From positions 124,001 through 188,000 of the forward strand of contig NZ_QPJM01000009.1 in assembly GCF_003337575.1 (NCBI RefSeq): DNA of 64,000 nucleotides, read 5' to 3'. Shown one piece after another: positions 1 through 8,320 of the stretch. This stretch comes from Phyllobacterium bourgognense (GTDB taxonomy: Bacteria; Pseudomonadota; Alphaproteobacteria; Rhizobiales; Rhizobiaceae). Position 1 is the first letter of the stretch. The number at the start of each line of letters is the position of its first letter. Below the pieces are notes generated by a model that worked only from the letters and a program-made list of their open reading frames with translations, was not told the origin of the DNA and did no database searches. The position numbers and the translations under genes are program-made.

Positions 1-151
1 AGCATTGAAACAAGCTATACGACGAAGTAGAGCCGCGTCAAAGCTGGACGTCGGCTTGCAATGGGCTGTGGCCGCACTTTATGCATCAGATACGCCCCAC
101 ATTTTATAGCATCCTGCACATCGCTAGTATTGCCTGCACGTATCTAGATGT

Positions 152-868
152 TTACAGGCTTACGAACGACGTAAACTCTTCTACCTCAAGTTTCATGTTC
201 GTCATATTATTTTCAGCAAGACTATTGTCTGCGAACCCGAGAGACATGCCGGCTACAACCATGTCCTTGTCTGCGAATCCAAGCTCAGCTCTCAGAAGTG
301 GATTTTGAAGCGACCAGATCTGCTGTGCGCAAGTGTCTATGCCTCTCGCTTTCGCTGCGAGCATAATGTTCTGGAGAAAACAGCCGTAACATATGAAGCT
401 AGCCCACTCCAGTTGACGATCCATCGTGAATATAATGCCAATGGGCGCTTCAAAGAAGCGGAATTGACGTTCCACATCCCGCATCCGGCCATACTTGTCA
501 CTTCGAGGAACACCCACAGCATCACCTAATTGCCCTCGAAATGTGTTAAACCGCCCAAGAAATGGATCGGGAAGTGGTTGAGGAAAAAACGGATATTCTG
601 GAGCTAGTTTTTCGGGTCCAGCACGAAAGACCTCTACCGCCTTGGCGGTAATCCGGTTTTTGCCGTCGCCGCTCAACACGTAGCACTGCCAAGGTTGCGT
701 ATTACTCGAACTGGGAGCAAACCGGGCGACATTCAGAATGTCCTTAACAACCTCTAGAGGCACCGGCTTGTCAAGAAAACCTCTTTTTGCTCGTCGATCA
801 ATCATCACCTGGTCGATATCGAATACGTTCGGCGTATGTCTTACTTCTGTCTCCAAAGCGGTGTGCAT
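152..868 (-). CDS. nitroreductase family FMN oxidoreductase
   Basis: A 238-residue protein of the NAD(P)H-dependent FMN nitroreductase fold. The N-terminal part has the family's basic FMN-contacting stretch (RRAKRGF, about residues 27-33) followed by the ARFAPSSSNTQPW motif that packs on the flavin. A later aromatic segment (ICYGCFLQNIMLAAKARGI) is typical of the dimer-interface helices. Such enzymes reduce nitro groups or quinones; in tcp/had chlorophenol clusters a nitroreductase-like protein acts as quinone reductase beside the monooxygenase. It is the last gene of the minus-strand catabolic run. The ATG at 868 has a GGGGA ribosome site a few bases upstream. The fold is clear; whether the substrate is a nitroaromatic or a quinone is inference. 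Confidence 0.88.
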   Translation of the reverse strand: MHTALETEVRHTPNVFDIDQVMIDRRAKRGFLDKPVPLEVVKDILNVARFAPSSSNTQPWQCYVLSGDGKNRITAKAVEVFRAGPEKLAPEYPFFPQPLPDPFLGRFNTFRGQLGDAVGVPRSDKYGRMRDVERQFRFFEAPIGIIFTMDRQLEWASFICYGCFLQNIMLAAKARGIDTCAQQIWSLQNPLLRAELGFADKDMVVAGMSLGFADNSLAENNMTNMKLEVEEFTSFVSL

Positions 869-1029
869 GATGAATTCCCCTTTTTTAGTTTGATTTTATC
901 AAGCCAGGGAAGTCTATGGGAGAACTGCAAATTGGGAAGACATCCACCTTGTACACATAGTTGCGTAAATCCGAACGATGACCGCGTATGGGTATTACTT
1001 CGAGTTAGTCTTCGACAAATTACAAGCCA

Positions 1030-1632
1030 TCACGTCTGTATTAGTTCAATCCACCCTTCCTGTTGCTTGACGCGAGCCAGCCAGAGCAAAATCGCGGGAA
1101 ACCGTGTCATGTCGTAACCGCCCTGCGAGGCGAGTGCCACATACGCAAATACGCCCAAATCCGCTATGGTATAGCGATCGTCGACGAGCCAATGACGTCC
1201 TCCGAGTCCACGCTCAAGCTTCTCCAGCCCGTTATAGCCATCCGTATGAAATCGCTCTATTTGCTGAGACATACGATCGGCCAGCCCTCGCAAATGATAT
1301 ACCCGCGGCAGCGCGATAGCCCGCTGAAGATCGGCTTGTTCGAAAAACATCCAACTCGTGACTTCAGCCCTTAGATATTGATCATCGGGAAAAAAGGGGG
1401 TGCCGGCAGCCAAGTATTGCAAAATCGCGCCTGATTCAACAATTGTCCGGCCATCCGCCAATTCCAATACGGGCACTCGTGCGAACCGACTAATTTTCTG
1501 GAACTCGGCGCTGTTGGTATCACCCTTTTCGAGGTCGAGTGTGATACGCTCGTACGGCAACTGAAGTTGGTTTAATAGTATGCGGACTTTCCAGGAATTC
1601 CCAGAAAGGCGGCTATCGTAAAGTCGCAACAT
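1030..1632 (-). CDS. glutathione S-transferase family protein
   Basis: A 200-residue cytosolic GST. The N-terminal thioredoxin-like domain (about 1-78) starts MLRLYDSRLSGNSWKVRILL, with Ser near position 9 or 12 as the likely glutathione-activating residue. It holds the cis-proline segment (ARVPVLEL) and the ESGAILQYL motif that binds the gamma-glutamyl group. The C-terminal helical domain keeps the YTIADLGVFAYV N-capping/hydrophobic-staple motif. In aromatic pathways GSTs carry out reductive dehalogenation, ring-opening isomerisation or detoxification. Its place beside a nitroreductase and chlorophenol-type genes suggests one of these, but the substrate cannot be read from sequence. The ribosome site before the ATG at 1632 is weak. 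Confidence 0.88.
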   Translation of the reverse strand: MLRLYDSRLSGNSWKVRILLNQLQLPYERITLDLEKGDTNSAEFQKISRFARVPVLELADGRTIVESGAILQYLAAGTPFFPDDQYLRAEVTSWMFFEQADLQRAIALPRVYHLRGLADRMSQQIERFHTDGYNGLEKLERGLGGRHWLVDDRYTIADLGVFAYVALASQGGYDMTRFPAILLWLARVKQQEGWIELIQT

Positions 1633-1765
1633 CTATCGAGGCCCCGAGATCGAGTGAGCATGGATAGAGGTTAGCTTCGCAATGGGCGTTTGGCTATAGC
1701 AGGCGGCGTTCAGGAACGCCCAAAGCAGACACGGTGACTTTGGCTTTGGCAACCACTGACCATCG

Positions 1766-2194
1766 TCAACCCGCGATATAAGATCGTATGTACTCTGCTT
1801 CGCATTCAATGGCACGAACGTGGTGCTTCACGGCATCTCCGATCGAAATTATTCCAACTAGATGTCCGTCGTTTTCAACCGGGAGATGACGTGCCCGCAG
1901 TGTATTCATCATTTCCATCAAGGTATTAATGCCGGTGGTCGGTTTGCAGCGGTGCACGTTAGTCCACATAAACGATTCAATAGGCTGAGCTAGTGCGACC
2001 ATCCCGTGTTCAGCTATACTGGCTACGATGTCCCTTTCAGTAAAAATCCCCTGAATTCTCCGGTCGCTGTCGACAATCACCAACGCTCCGATATGATGTT
2101 CGTGCAGGACCTTGCAAGCGTCGCTCACCAACATATGCGGTCCAGACGTGACTACATGGGATCCCTTTTCTTCCAGAATAGAACTTACTGACAC
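1766..2194 (-). CDS. tandem CBS-domain protein
   Basis: A 142-residue protein made almost wholly of two CBS motifs, about residues 8-65 and 75-135. Each has the (V/I)GxxT/S-type end of the family (GIFTERDIVASI and GIISIGDAVKHHV). Stand-alone CBS pairs bind adenine nucleotides (AMP, ATP, SAM or NADH) and act as energy or redox sensors. It starts at GTG 2194 behind a good GGAGG site 8 bases upstream. It lies between the amidase and the GST on the same strand and may share their transcript. A link to the aromatic pathway is not evident; related stand-alone proteins are common in Rhizobiales stress regions. Confidence 0.85.
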   Translation of the reverse strand: MSVSSILEEKGSHVVTSGPHMLVSDACKVLHEHHIGALVIVDSDRRIQGIFTERDIVASIAEHGMVALAQPIESFMWTNVHRCKPTTGINTLMEMMNTLRARHLPVENDGHLVGIISIGDAVKHHVRAIECEAEYIRSYIAG

Positions 2195-2265
2195 GCTGTG
2201 GTCCTCCTTCGCGGATACGCCAGTATTCTTCGGCTCAATTTTCCAATCTGACTTTCGTTCGCTCG

Positions 2266-3690
2266 TTAAGGTACCGGCGGAATTTCGATCAAAACTTCGA
2301 CTGGTTGAGTTTCAGACGGGTCCCTGGACAGTATAGCCTCGATATTTCGCGCCAGCGCGATGAGCGCATCGTCTTCATCTCTGCGTCCTACAATTTGCAA
2401 TCCGATGGGTAATCCCGAGCCGAGGACGGGCATCGGGATCGAAATTGCCGGAAAGCCAGCAATATTAAAGGGTGATGTGTAGGTCATCATCGCTTCGCGA
2501 ACGGTTCCCGACCAATCGCCGATCCTAATCATATCGATGCCACGCTTAGGAGCGACGCAAGGTGTAGTGGGCGTCATCAAAAATCTGAAACGCTTCATAA
2601 GCTGATGGAGATCTGTAATGAAATCCCAGCGTGCTTGAAGATTTTGCGCATATTCGCCAACGGTGGATGTTTTGGCCAGTTGGAGGCGCGTCATCGTTTC
2701 ATGGTTATACGAACTAGCCATCAGCTCTAATCTGTTCCGGGAAAAATGGGTAATGCCCCCCTCCATGAGCACTATGCCAGCAAACACCCGAAATTTGTCA
2801 GCAAACAACGGGCATGACCCAATGCGTTCAATTTCAAGATCGCCGGAAAGCAATTCGATTGAATGATCAAATGCCACCGCGACGCATTCCTCAACCGGGA
2901 CATTCGCGATCGTGTCAATCACGCCAATCTGACCGCGCAAAGTCGGCTCATAGCCAGAACTCAGACCAAGGGCTTCTGCTAGAAGCGTCACGTCTCCAAC
3001 GGTCTTACCGAGGATGCCTGGATGGTCCAGTGTGGGCGCAAGGGGAAAAATCCCGTTCGTGGAGAGGCGGGAATACGTTGGTTTGAACCCAACTACGCCA
3101 CATAACGACGCCGGAATCCGAGCCGAGCCGCCCGTATCTGTACCCAGACCACCAGCAATGGCTCCAAATCCAATCGCCGCTGCGGTTCCTCCACTCGAAC
3201 CCCCGGGGATGCAATTCGGATCGTGCGGATTGAGCGTATCACCGAATCTGGGACTAGAGGTCGTTACTCCCCACGCAAATTCGTGGGTTGTCGTTTTCCC
3301 GATTATGATCGCGCCTTTATCCTTCAACACCCGGACAATGTCGGCGTCGTGAGATGGCCGATGACCTATGTAAGCTGCCGATCCATAACGGGTTTCGATG
3401 TTTTCGGTATCAATTATGTCCTTGACCGCTATGGGCAACCCTTCGAGCAATCGAGCCGTACCGTTGCTATAGCGTCTATCGCTTGCAGCAGCGGCCTCCA
3501 AAGCAGTTTCGGTGGCGATTACCGAGTATGCATTGAGAGCGACACGGCTACGTTCGGCTTCATCCAGTGCAAGTCGAGTTAGCGCTACGGCCGTTGTCCG
3601 GCCGGTGTCGAGTTCCTCCCGCATTTCATGGAGGGTTTTGGCACCTCGTCTGAAGTCTGGGGCTAGTCTGTGTGAATGTTTCGTCACCAC
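2266..3690 (-). CDS. amidase signature (AS) family hydrolase
   Basis: A 474-residue amidase-signature enzyme with its Ser-cisSer-Lys triad visible: Lys90 in GLPIAVKD, Ser165 in the GGSSGG loop and Ser189 in TDTGGSARIP. The 24-residue gap between the two serines fits the family. Members hydrolyse aryl or alkyl amides, and relatives include indoleacetamide hydrolase, aryl-acylamidases and GatA. It starts at GTG 3690 (or the next GTG), 7 bases inside the end of the upstream reductase gene, with GAGGG just before it, so translation is probably coupled. Its position inside a phenol/hydroquinone pathway suggests release of an aromatic or ring-fission acid from an amide; that is inference. GatA itself is unlikely, since no gatB or gatC is nearby. 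Confidence 0.9.
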   Translation of the reverse strand: MVTKHSHRLAPDFRRGAKTLHEMREELDTGRTTAVALTRLALDEAERSRVALNAYSVIATETALEAAAASDRRYSNGTARLLEGLPIAVKDIIDTENIETRYGSAAYIGHRPSHDADIVRVLKDKGAIIIGKTTTHEFAWGVTTSSPRFGDTLNPHDPNCIPGGSSGGTAAAIGFGAIAGGLGTDTGGSARIPASLCGVVGFKPTYSRLSTNGIFPLAPTLDHPGILGKTVGDVTLLAEALGLSSGYEPTLRGQIGVIDTIANVPVEECVAVAFDHSIELLSGDLEIERIGSCPLFADKFRVFAGIVLMEGGITHFSRNRLELMASSYNHETMTRLQLAKTSTVGEYAQNLQARWDFITDLHQLMKRFRFLMTPTTPCVAPKRGIDMIRIGDWSGTVREAMMTYTSPFNIAGFPAISIPMPVLGSGLPIGLQIVGRRDEDDALIALARNIEAILSRDPSETQPVEVLIEIPPVP

Positions 3691-4796
3691 ATGCCCTCTA
3701 GTAGCGTATTCAGCTTCTCGGAAGGGTCGATGCCTAAGTCCGAAACTTCGTTCGCGTAGTTGGACGTCAGCAAGGATGCGACTTCTGAAAGTTTTGACCG
3801 CTCAAGACCAAAATCACGGAGCCGACTTTGAAGTTTGAGAGTTTGGACGAGAAGCGATATTTGGTTGGCTAGCGCAGATGCCGGATCGATTGCACCCGGA
3901 GTAAAAACTCGAAGCTTATCTCCGTAAAAATCAGAGCAAGCCCTTACTACGGGTGCTAGAGTGATGCACGAGGTGGCACTGTGAGGAAGGCCAAATGTCC
4001 CGCCAAGAATGTGCCCAATTCTGTGACTCAACCCATAGATGACAGAGGCAGGATAAAAATAGCATTGCCAAGCTGCGAGTTGTAGTTGAATTAGATCGTC
4101 GGCTGTGACCAAGCCCCGCTCAAGCGCAACGTTTGTCTCGTGTTGGTCGGGCCATGTCATAAGAACGGAAAAAAATCGCTTCACTCCGCTCGCGGCCATT
4201 ATCGCATGCGGATGGTCCTTATCGATCTTTCGCATACCTTCTACTGCATGATCGATGCTTTTGATCGCAGAAGATAAAAGTAGCAATCGTGGGGTGCCCT
4301 GAATAAGGACGGGATCCATGACGACTAGCCGGGGGACCGTTTCCCGGACCGCGTAACTTCGTTTGAACTTCTGAGGACCGTTTGTCTCGGTGATTCCGAA
4401 GTAGTGCGAAAACTCCGAGCCGGAAAGTGTCGTGGGCAAAGCAACAATTGGCAGATATCGGCCGGTCTTTCGCTGGTGGAAGTGTGATACCGCCTTCGCG
4501 GCATCCAGAACAGACCCTCCACCAAGCGCGATTATGGAGTCAGCATCATTCGCGAAGCACGAATCGAGTGCCTGCTGTACGGCAAAGTCTGGAACGTGTG
4601 GTGGCAGGTCGCTGAAGAGACCTGCACCATTTTCAACATTTGGTTCGATATGGGTGCGGTACAGCGCCTCCAGCGGCTCAACAGTGAAGGTTATGGGCCG
4701 TTTCATGCCGTAGTCATGCAGTTTAGCGATGGATTTCGCCAGAATGTCGGTGCCCCAAACCACATAGTCTTGGGGCAGGCATTTCAACTCATTCAT
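3684..4796 (-). CDS. iron-containing alcohol dehydrogenase family protein, divergent maleylacetate reductase-like
   Basis: A 370-residue member of the group III dehydrogenase / maleylacetate reductase family. The dinucleotide loop GGGSVLDAAKA (92-102), the PTTLSGSE segment (121-128) and the three C-terminal histidines His258, His262 and His272 are present. The residue that is Asp in iron enzymes and Asn in most maleylacetate reductases (second half of the SGMNAxAHAVEA motif) is Lys179 here, followed by His183. It sits directly downstream of the VOC dioxygenase, as PcpE follows PcpA, so reduction of maleylacetate or a related ring-fission product with NAD(P)H is likely. It is clearly less typical than the second copy at 8321-9397. 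The ribosome site is weak (GGGATC). Confidence 0.8.
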   Translation of the reverse strand: MNELKCLPQDYVVWGTDILAKSIAKLHDYGMKRPITFTVEPLEALYRTHIEPNVENGAGLFSDLPPHVPDFAVQQALDSCFANDADSIIALGGGSVLDAAKAVSHFHQRKTGRYLPIVALPTTLSGSEFSHYFGITETNGPQKFKRSYAVRETVPRLVVMDPVLIQGTPRLLLLSSAIKSIDHAVEGMRKIDKDHPHAIMAASGVKRFFSVLMTWPDQHETNVALERGLVTADDLIQLQLAAWQCYFYPASVIYGLSHRIGHILGGTFGLPHSATSCITLAPVVRACSDFYGDKLRVFTPGAIDPASALANQISLLVQTLKLQSRLRDFGLERSKLSEVASLLTSNYANEVSDLGIDPSEKLNTLLEGMW

Positions 4797-4865
4797 AAGA
4801 CTGATCCCACATGAACAATTAAAAACCGACTAGAATTATTGTGACTGCAATGGCTAGAACTAACC

Positions 4866-6029
4866 TTACTCAAGCACTGGAACGGGCGCGGGCCGGAATG
4901 CCAAGTGGCGTTCAATTGACGTTCTGTTTTGTTCGTTCTTTTCCGAAAGACAGAGCTTTTCTCCAAGCGCCGCAACATCTTCGTCTACAGTGAAGTCGCT
5001 GGGTGTCGAGAGCGCACAAATATGGCCATCAGGATCTCGGAAATGAAATAATTGCGAATAAATCGAGTCCTGAATCGAAGAGACATCAATTCCGAGTCGT
5101 TTTAGCCGGGCGTGCTCACTTTTCAGTGCTGCATCATTCTCCACTTGCAGGCTGAAATGGTGCGATAGACCAGTACCCAAGCGTCCGGAGGTGTACCCTG
5201 GAAGCCCGAAGAAAGTTAGAACCGAGCCTGGCGAGATATTGTCGTCGCAAGCATAGTAGTAGTGGGTTCCACCCTTCTCATCGAGATAGTCCGTCTTCTT
5301 GATCAGATGCAAACCTACCGTGTCGACAAAGAACTTCTCGGTCCGCTCTGCATCACTTGAAATGGAAGTGATGTGATGGAAACCACGCAATGCGAAATCT
5401 GGAGTCACGGTGGGTACCGGGTTTGGCCAAGTTTCGGCCGCGACTAATATTTCATCTCTTCCACCGATAAGATTCTCTTTTGGCTGCGGTCGGTAGCCCG
5501 AGCCCAGCACGGTTTCATCATGACCGAAGCCTGGCTCGGAAGTGGCAATTTCGATGATCGCCCCATCCGGATCGCGGAGATAAATGGCGTGAAAGTAATG
5601 ACGGTTATATGGACCTGTAACATGAACGCCGAGATCAGTAAGGCGGCGCTTCCATTTTAAAAGCCCGTTGCGATCCGGGACATGAAGAGCCAGGTGATGA
5701 TTTGTTCCTGCACCCCACCGTCCCTTTGGATCACCTACACGCGGTGAGGCTACACCGCGAGCAGTCTGATCTGCTTCTACAAATCCCTTCTCCGGAATCA
5801 TATAAAAAATGGGGTTCCACTCGACATAGGTTATGGATTCACCGCGAATGCCCTCGTTGGGAAACCTGCGGAAGCCAAATGTGGTGACGGGGAGACGCTC
5901 GTCGAGGTGATGAACGGTGCGCTTGACCACGGGCAATCCCAACGCTTCTGTATAAAAGCGCTCAGTGCGCGTGAGGTTCGCGGTTATGAAAGTCTGGCTG
6001 TTGACGCCGCTGACGACCATCTGATTCAT
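4866..6029 (-). CDS. VOC-family ring-cleavage dioxygenase with halves in swapped order
   Basis: A 387-residue vicinal-oxygen-chelate protein of four beta-alpha-beta modules, related to the hydroquinone dioxygenases PcpA, LinE and MhqO. In those proteins the iron ligands are His in module 1 and His plus Glu in module 4. Here those places are Ser11 and Ala339, with only His291 kept. The complementary set is intact instead: His112 and Glu160 in module 2 (GTNHHLAL and IIEIATSEPG) and His219 in module 3 (GFHHIT). The N-terminal half ends with the EIATxxPGFxHDE motif that closes the canonical proteins. The likely reaction is Fe(II)-dependent cleavage of a (substituted) hydroquinone beside its hydroxyl, giving the substrate for the adjacent reductase. 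The start is supported by AAGGTG upstream of the ATG at 6029. About 30 extra residues follow the last module. Confidence 0.85.
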   Translation of the reverse strand: MNQMVVSGVNSQTFITANLTRTERFYTEALGLPVVKRTVHHLDERLPVTTFGFRRFPNEGIRGESITYVEWNPIFYMIPEKGFVEADQTARGVASPRVGDPKGRWGAGTNHHLALHVPDRNGLLKWKRRLTDLGVHVTGPYNRHYFHAIYLRDPDGAIIEIATSEPGFGHDETVLGSGYRPQPKENLIGGRDEILVAAETWPNPVPTVTPDFALRGFHHITSISSDAERTEKFFVDTVGLHLIKKTDYLDEKGGTHYYYACDDNISPGSVLTFFGLPGYTSGRLGTGLSHHFSLQVENDAALKSEHARLKRLGIDVSSIQDSIYSQLFHFRDPDGHICALSTPSDFTVDEDVAALGEKLCLSEKNEQNRTSIERHLAFRPAPVPVLE

Positions 6030-6319
6030 GTTTCACCTTCATGTTTCATTAAAAGAGCTGCCCATGTCACGCTGTGTAGTCATAGGGACGGTAGTCCGAT
6101 TATGCGGGTCGCAGAAGCTGCCATGGGGCAAACGGAGCGTCCAAAAATTTGGACGCACTTGGATTTGAAATTTAGGCTAACGCTCCCAAACGCTGCAGGC
6201 GATAAAACTTCCAATAAGAGTGCGGAGTGGAGTGCGTTCCAAAGACCTGTTGAGCCGTATGCCCCACCTTGCAAGGGATTAGTCCGCTCGCGCGACTGCG
6301 CAAAAGCGGACTGTTTTTG
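6030..6319. other. intergenic gap, about 290 bp
   Basis: This gap separates the wrbA stop from the VOC dioxygenase start; both genes are read on the minus strand. Short frames on either strand show no family resemblance. It is long enough to hold a separate promoter for the dioxygenase-reductase-amidase group, but no convincing -35/-10 pair or palindrome stood out. Confidence 0.4.
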
Positions 6320-6949
6320 TTATACTGCTGCGCCAATAAATTGCGCATCTCGCAAACCTCGTGCCACGGACGTGACCCGCCGGCCTTGGAAGTTGGCTAC
6401 AGCAAGATGAGCCTCGTCAGGTCGCAACGAGTCTTGAGCGGATACGTGGGTTGCACCGTACGGCGTTCCTGCCCCGAACATAGACGGATCAGCGTAACCA
6501 AGTGGGACGATAATAAGCCCGAGGTGAGCCAATGTCGTATAGATAGACAAAAGTGTCGACTCGTTGCCGCCATGCTTCGAAGAAGTGGAGCCGAAAACAG
6601 AACCCACTTTGCCGTTAAGTTTTCCCTGAAACCAAATTCCCCCCAAACTGTCGATGTATGCCTTGAGCTCCGAGGAGATGGAGCCGAACCTTGTGGGTGT
6701 GCCAAATACAATGGCATCGGCCCAGTCTGCATCGTCTTCGGTTGGAGCTTCATAGAGAGCATTCATTTTGTCTGCGCTTTCTTGCCAGCCTAATACTTGC
6801 GCCATGACTTCGGACGTCACGAATTCTCTAGCGCGCCGCAGGCGAACTTCAGCACCCAGTTGGCGCGCGCCGTCCGCAACTGCGTTGGCCAGAGTTTCTG
6901 TCGAGCCGTTTCTTGAGTAGAATGCGATAAGAATCTTGGGTTTGGTCAT
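6320..6949 (-). CDS. wrbA: NAD(P)H:quinone oxidoreductase, type IV (WrbA-like flavodoxin fold)
   Basis: A 209-residue flavodoxin-fold protein. The N-terminal phosphate-binding loop YSRNGSTETLA (about 11-21) binds FMN phosphate. The central FGTPTRFGSISSELKAYID segment and the later HGGNESTLLSIYTTLAHLGLIIVPLGY stretch are the WrbA hallmarks. These tetrameric enzymes reduce quinones by two electrons. In this cluster the natural role is to reduce a (chloro- or nitro-derived) benzoquinone made by the FADH2 monooxygenase to the hydroquinone used by the ring-cleavage enzymes, as PcpD or the tcp/had quinone reductases do. The start ATG at 6949 has a GAGG site 6 bases away. Confidence 0.92.
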   Translation of the reverse strand: MTKPKILIAFYSRNGSTETLANAVADGARQLGAEVRLRRAREFVTSEVMAQVLGWQESADKMNALYEAPTEDDADWADAIVFGTPTRFGSISSELKAYIDSLGGIWFQGKLNGKVGSVFGSTSSKHGGNESTLLSIYTTLAHLGLIIVPLGYADPSMFGAGTPYGATHVSAQDSLRPDEAHLAVANFQGRRVTSVARGLRDAQFIGAAV

Positions 6950-7412
6950 TTTGACGCCTCACATGAAATTTCAGCCCTGCGTGTACGGAAATTGCTACAG
7001 GGCCGGATGCGAGCGAGTTTGGCCGAAGTGATAATCGATCAACAGCTAGCAATTGCTGGAATGAATGTCCGAGAATTTGGACGATGCCCTCTCGCTCCCG
7101 ATACCGGAATACAGCGAAGCTCGATATGGTTAAGCCAACACAGAAACTAATTGCTGGTGGCCGCACATTGGGCCGTCGGGATGGCCAGGCCTTTTGAATA
7201 AAAAAATATGCGGCCAGTTATATAGCTCGATTTGAGCGAGTTCACCCGTTGAGGGCTCGAGAGTTGCTTCAACACGGTTCAATTCCCTTTCAAGAAGGGC
7301 GTGCATAATTTTGCAGCTATGAATAGTACCCTCCAGAGTCCTCTAAGCTTGAATATTAGCGGCGCGAGCTCTCCATGACGGAGCGGCCGCGCAAATCCCT
7401 TTGTACGGCGCG
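6950..7412. other. intergenic gap, about 460 bp, probable promoter region for wrbA onward
   Basis: No frame here resembles a protein family. The gap follows the stop of the hydroxyquinol dioxygenase gene and precedes wrbA on the minus strand. By position it may hold a terminator of the first unit and a promoter of the second. A GAGCGAG / CTCGAG-rich stretch near 7228-7262 has some dyad character but no clear operator. Confidence 0.4.
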
Positions 7413-8297
7413 TTATGTCGAAGCTTTTGCGAGGACGAAGTTCTGCTTTATCTCCCAGAATTCTGTATTGAACCCGTATTCGGCCGCGCGAGATTCATCG
7501 TGCGTGCGTTTAAATTCAGCGAGCAAACTCTCTTTCACGCCGAATACTGCATCCGAGGAGATGTAGGGATCATCGCGATCAAAGATGTGCGTGATAAGTG
7601 TTTCGAAACCGTCCGCCTTTATCAGATAATGAAGATGAGCCGGTCGATAGGGATGGCGACCTAAAACTCCCAATAGCTGACCGACGGGGCCATCATTCGG
7701 TATTGGATAGAACTTTGGTCGTACAGCTCGAAACCAGTATCGACCGTCTTCTCCCGTTCTGAAAACACCCCTTAGATTGAAATCGGGTTGCAGGCCTTTC
7801 TGCTGTACATCATAAAAACCCTCGTCATTGGCCTGCCAGACGTCGATCGTCGCATTATTTATCGGTGCGCCCTTTGTATCCGTGATGCGTCCATGCACGA
7901 ATGTCTCTTCACCCTTGGCGTCGAGGCAAATGTTCTCGCCCATCGATCGTTCTGGAGCACCCTCTACGTGAAAGGGACCAAGCACTGTGCTTTCTGAGGC
8001 ACCGTTAGGTTTGCGATGATTAATTGAATCAACCAGCATTGAAACACCCAGAACATCAGAAAGAAGAATGAATTCCTGACGCGACTGATCACACATTTGT
8101 CCCGTTCGAGTGAGGAAAAGGATAGCTTGCATCCATTCCTCATGCGACGGTTCTATCTCTTTAACAGCCTCGTGCAGTTTCCGGGTCACAACTTCCAGAA
8201 TGGTTTTAAGACGTTCACTTTTGGCGTCATGATTCCTTCCCGTAACCAATTCGATGGAGTTATCTTCCGAAAAGTAGTGTTTTTGATCGGCTGTCAT
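7413..8297 (-). CDS. hydroxyquinol 1,2-dioxygenase (intradiol ring cleavage)
   Basis: A 294-residue intradiol dioxygenase. Non-haem Fe(III) ligands are identifiable as Tyr162, Tyr197 (in KFYPIP), His221 and His223 (in PAHLHYLI). The N-terminal 100 residues form the helical linker domain that dimerises in catechol and hydroxyquinol 1,2-dioxygenases, and GPFHVEGAPE precedes the beta-sandwich as in this subgroup. The reaction converts (chloro)hydroxyquinol plus O2 to maleylacetate. It lies directly downstream of a maleylacetate reductase gene (24-base gap) and the monooxygenase, the arrangement of tcpA-C-D and hadA-C. GGGAGAG precedes the ATG at 8297. Catechol dioxygenase is a possible alternative; the context favours hydroxyquinol. 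Confidence 0.93.
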   Translation of the reverse strand: MTADQKHYFSEDNSIELVTGRNHDAKSERLKTILEVVTRKLHEAVKEIEPSHEEWMQAILFLTRTGQMCDQSRQEFILLSDVLGVSMLVDSINHRKPNGASESTVLGPFHVEGAPERSMGENICLDAKGEETFVHGRITDTKGAPINNATIDVWQANDEGFYDVQQKGLQPDFNLRGVFRTGEDGRYWFRAVRPKFYPIPNDGPVGQLLGVLGRHPYRPAHLHYLIKADGFETLITHIFDRDDPYISSDAVFGVKESLLAEFKRTHDESRAAEYGFNTEFWEIKQNFVLAKAST

Positions 8298-8320
8298 TTC
8301 TCTCTCCCTGGATTAGTCTC

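Noticed and set aside
6849-7166. 105-codon minus-strand frame upstream of wrbA
   Set aside because: It overlaps the wrbA start out of frame and has no recognisable domain.
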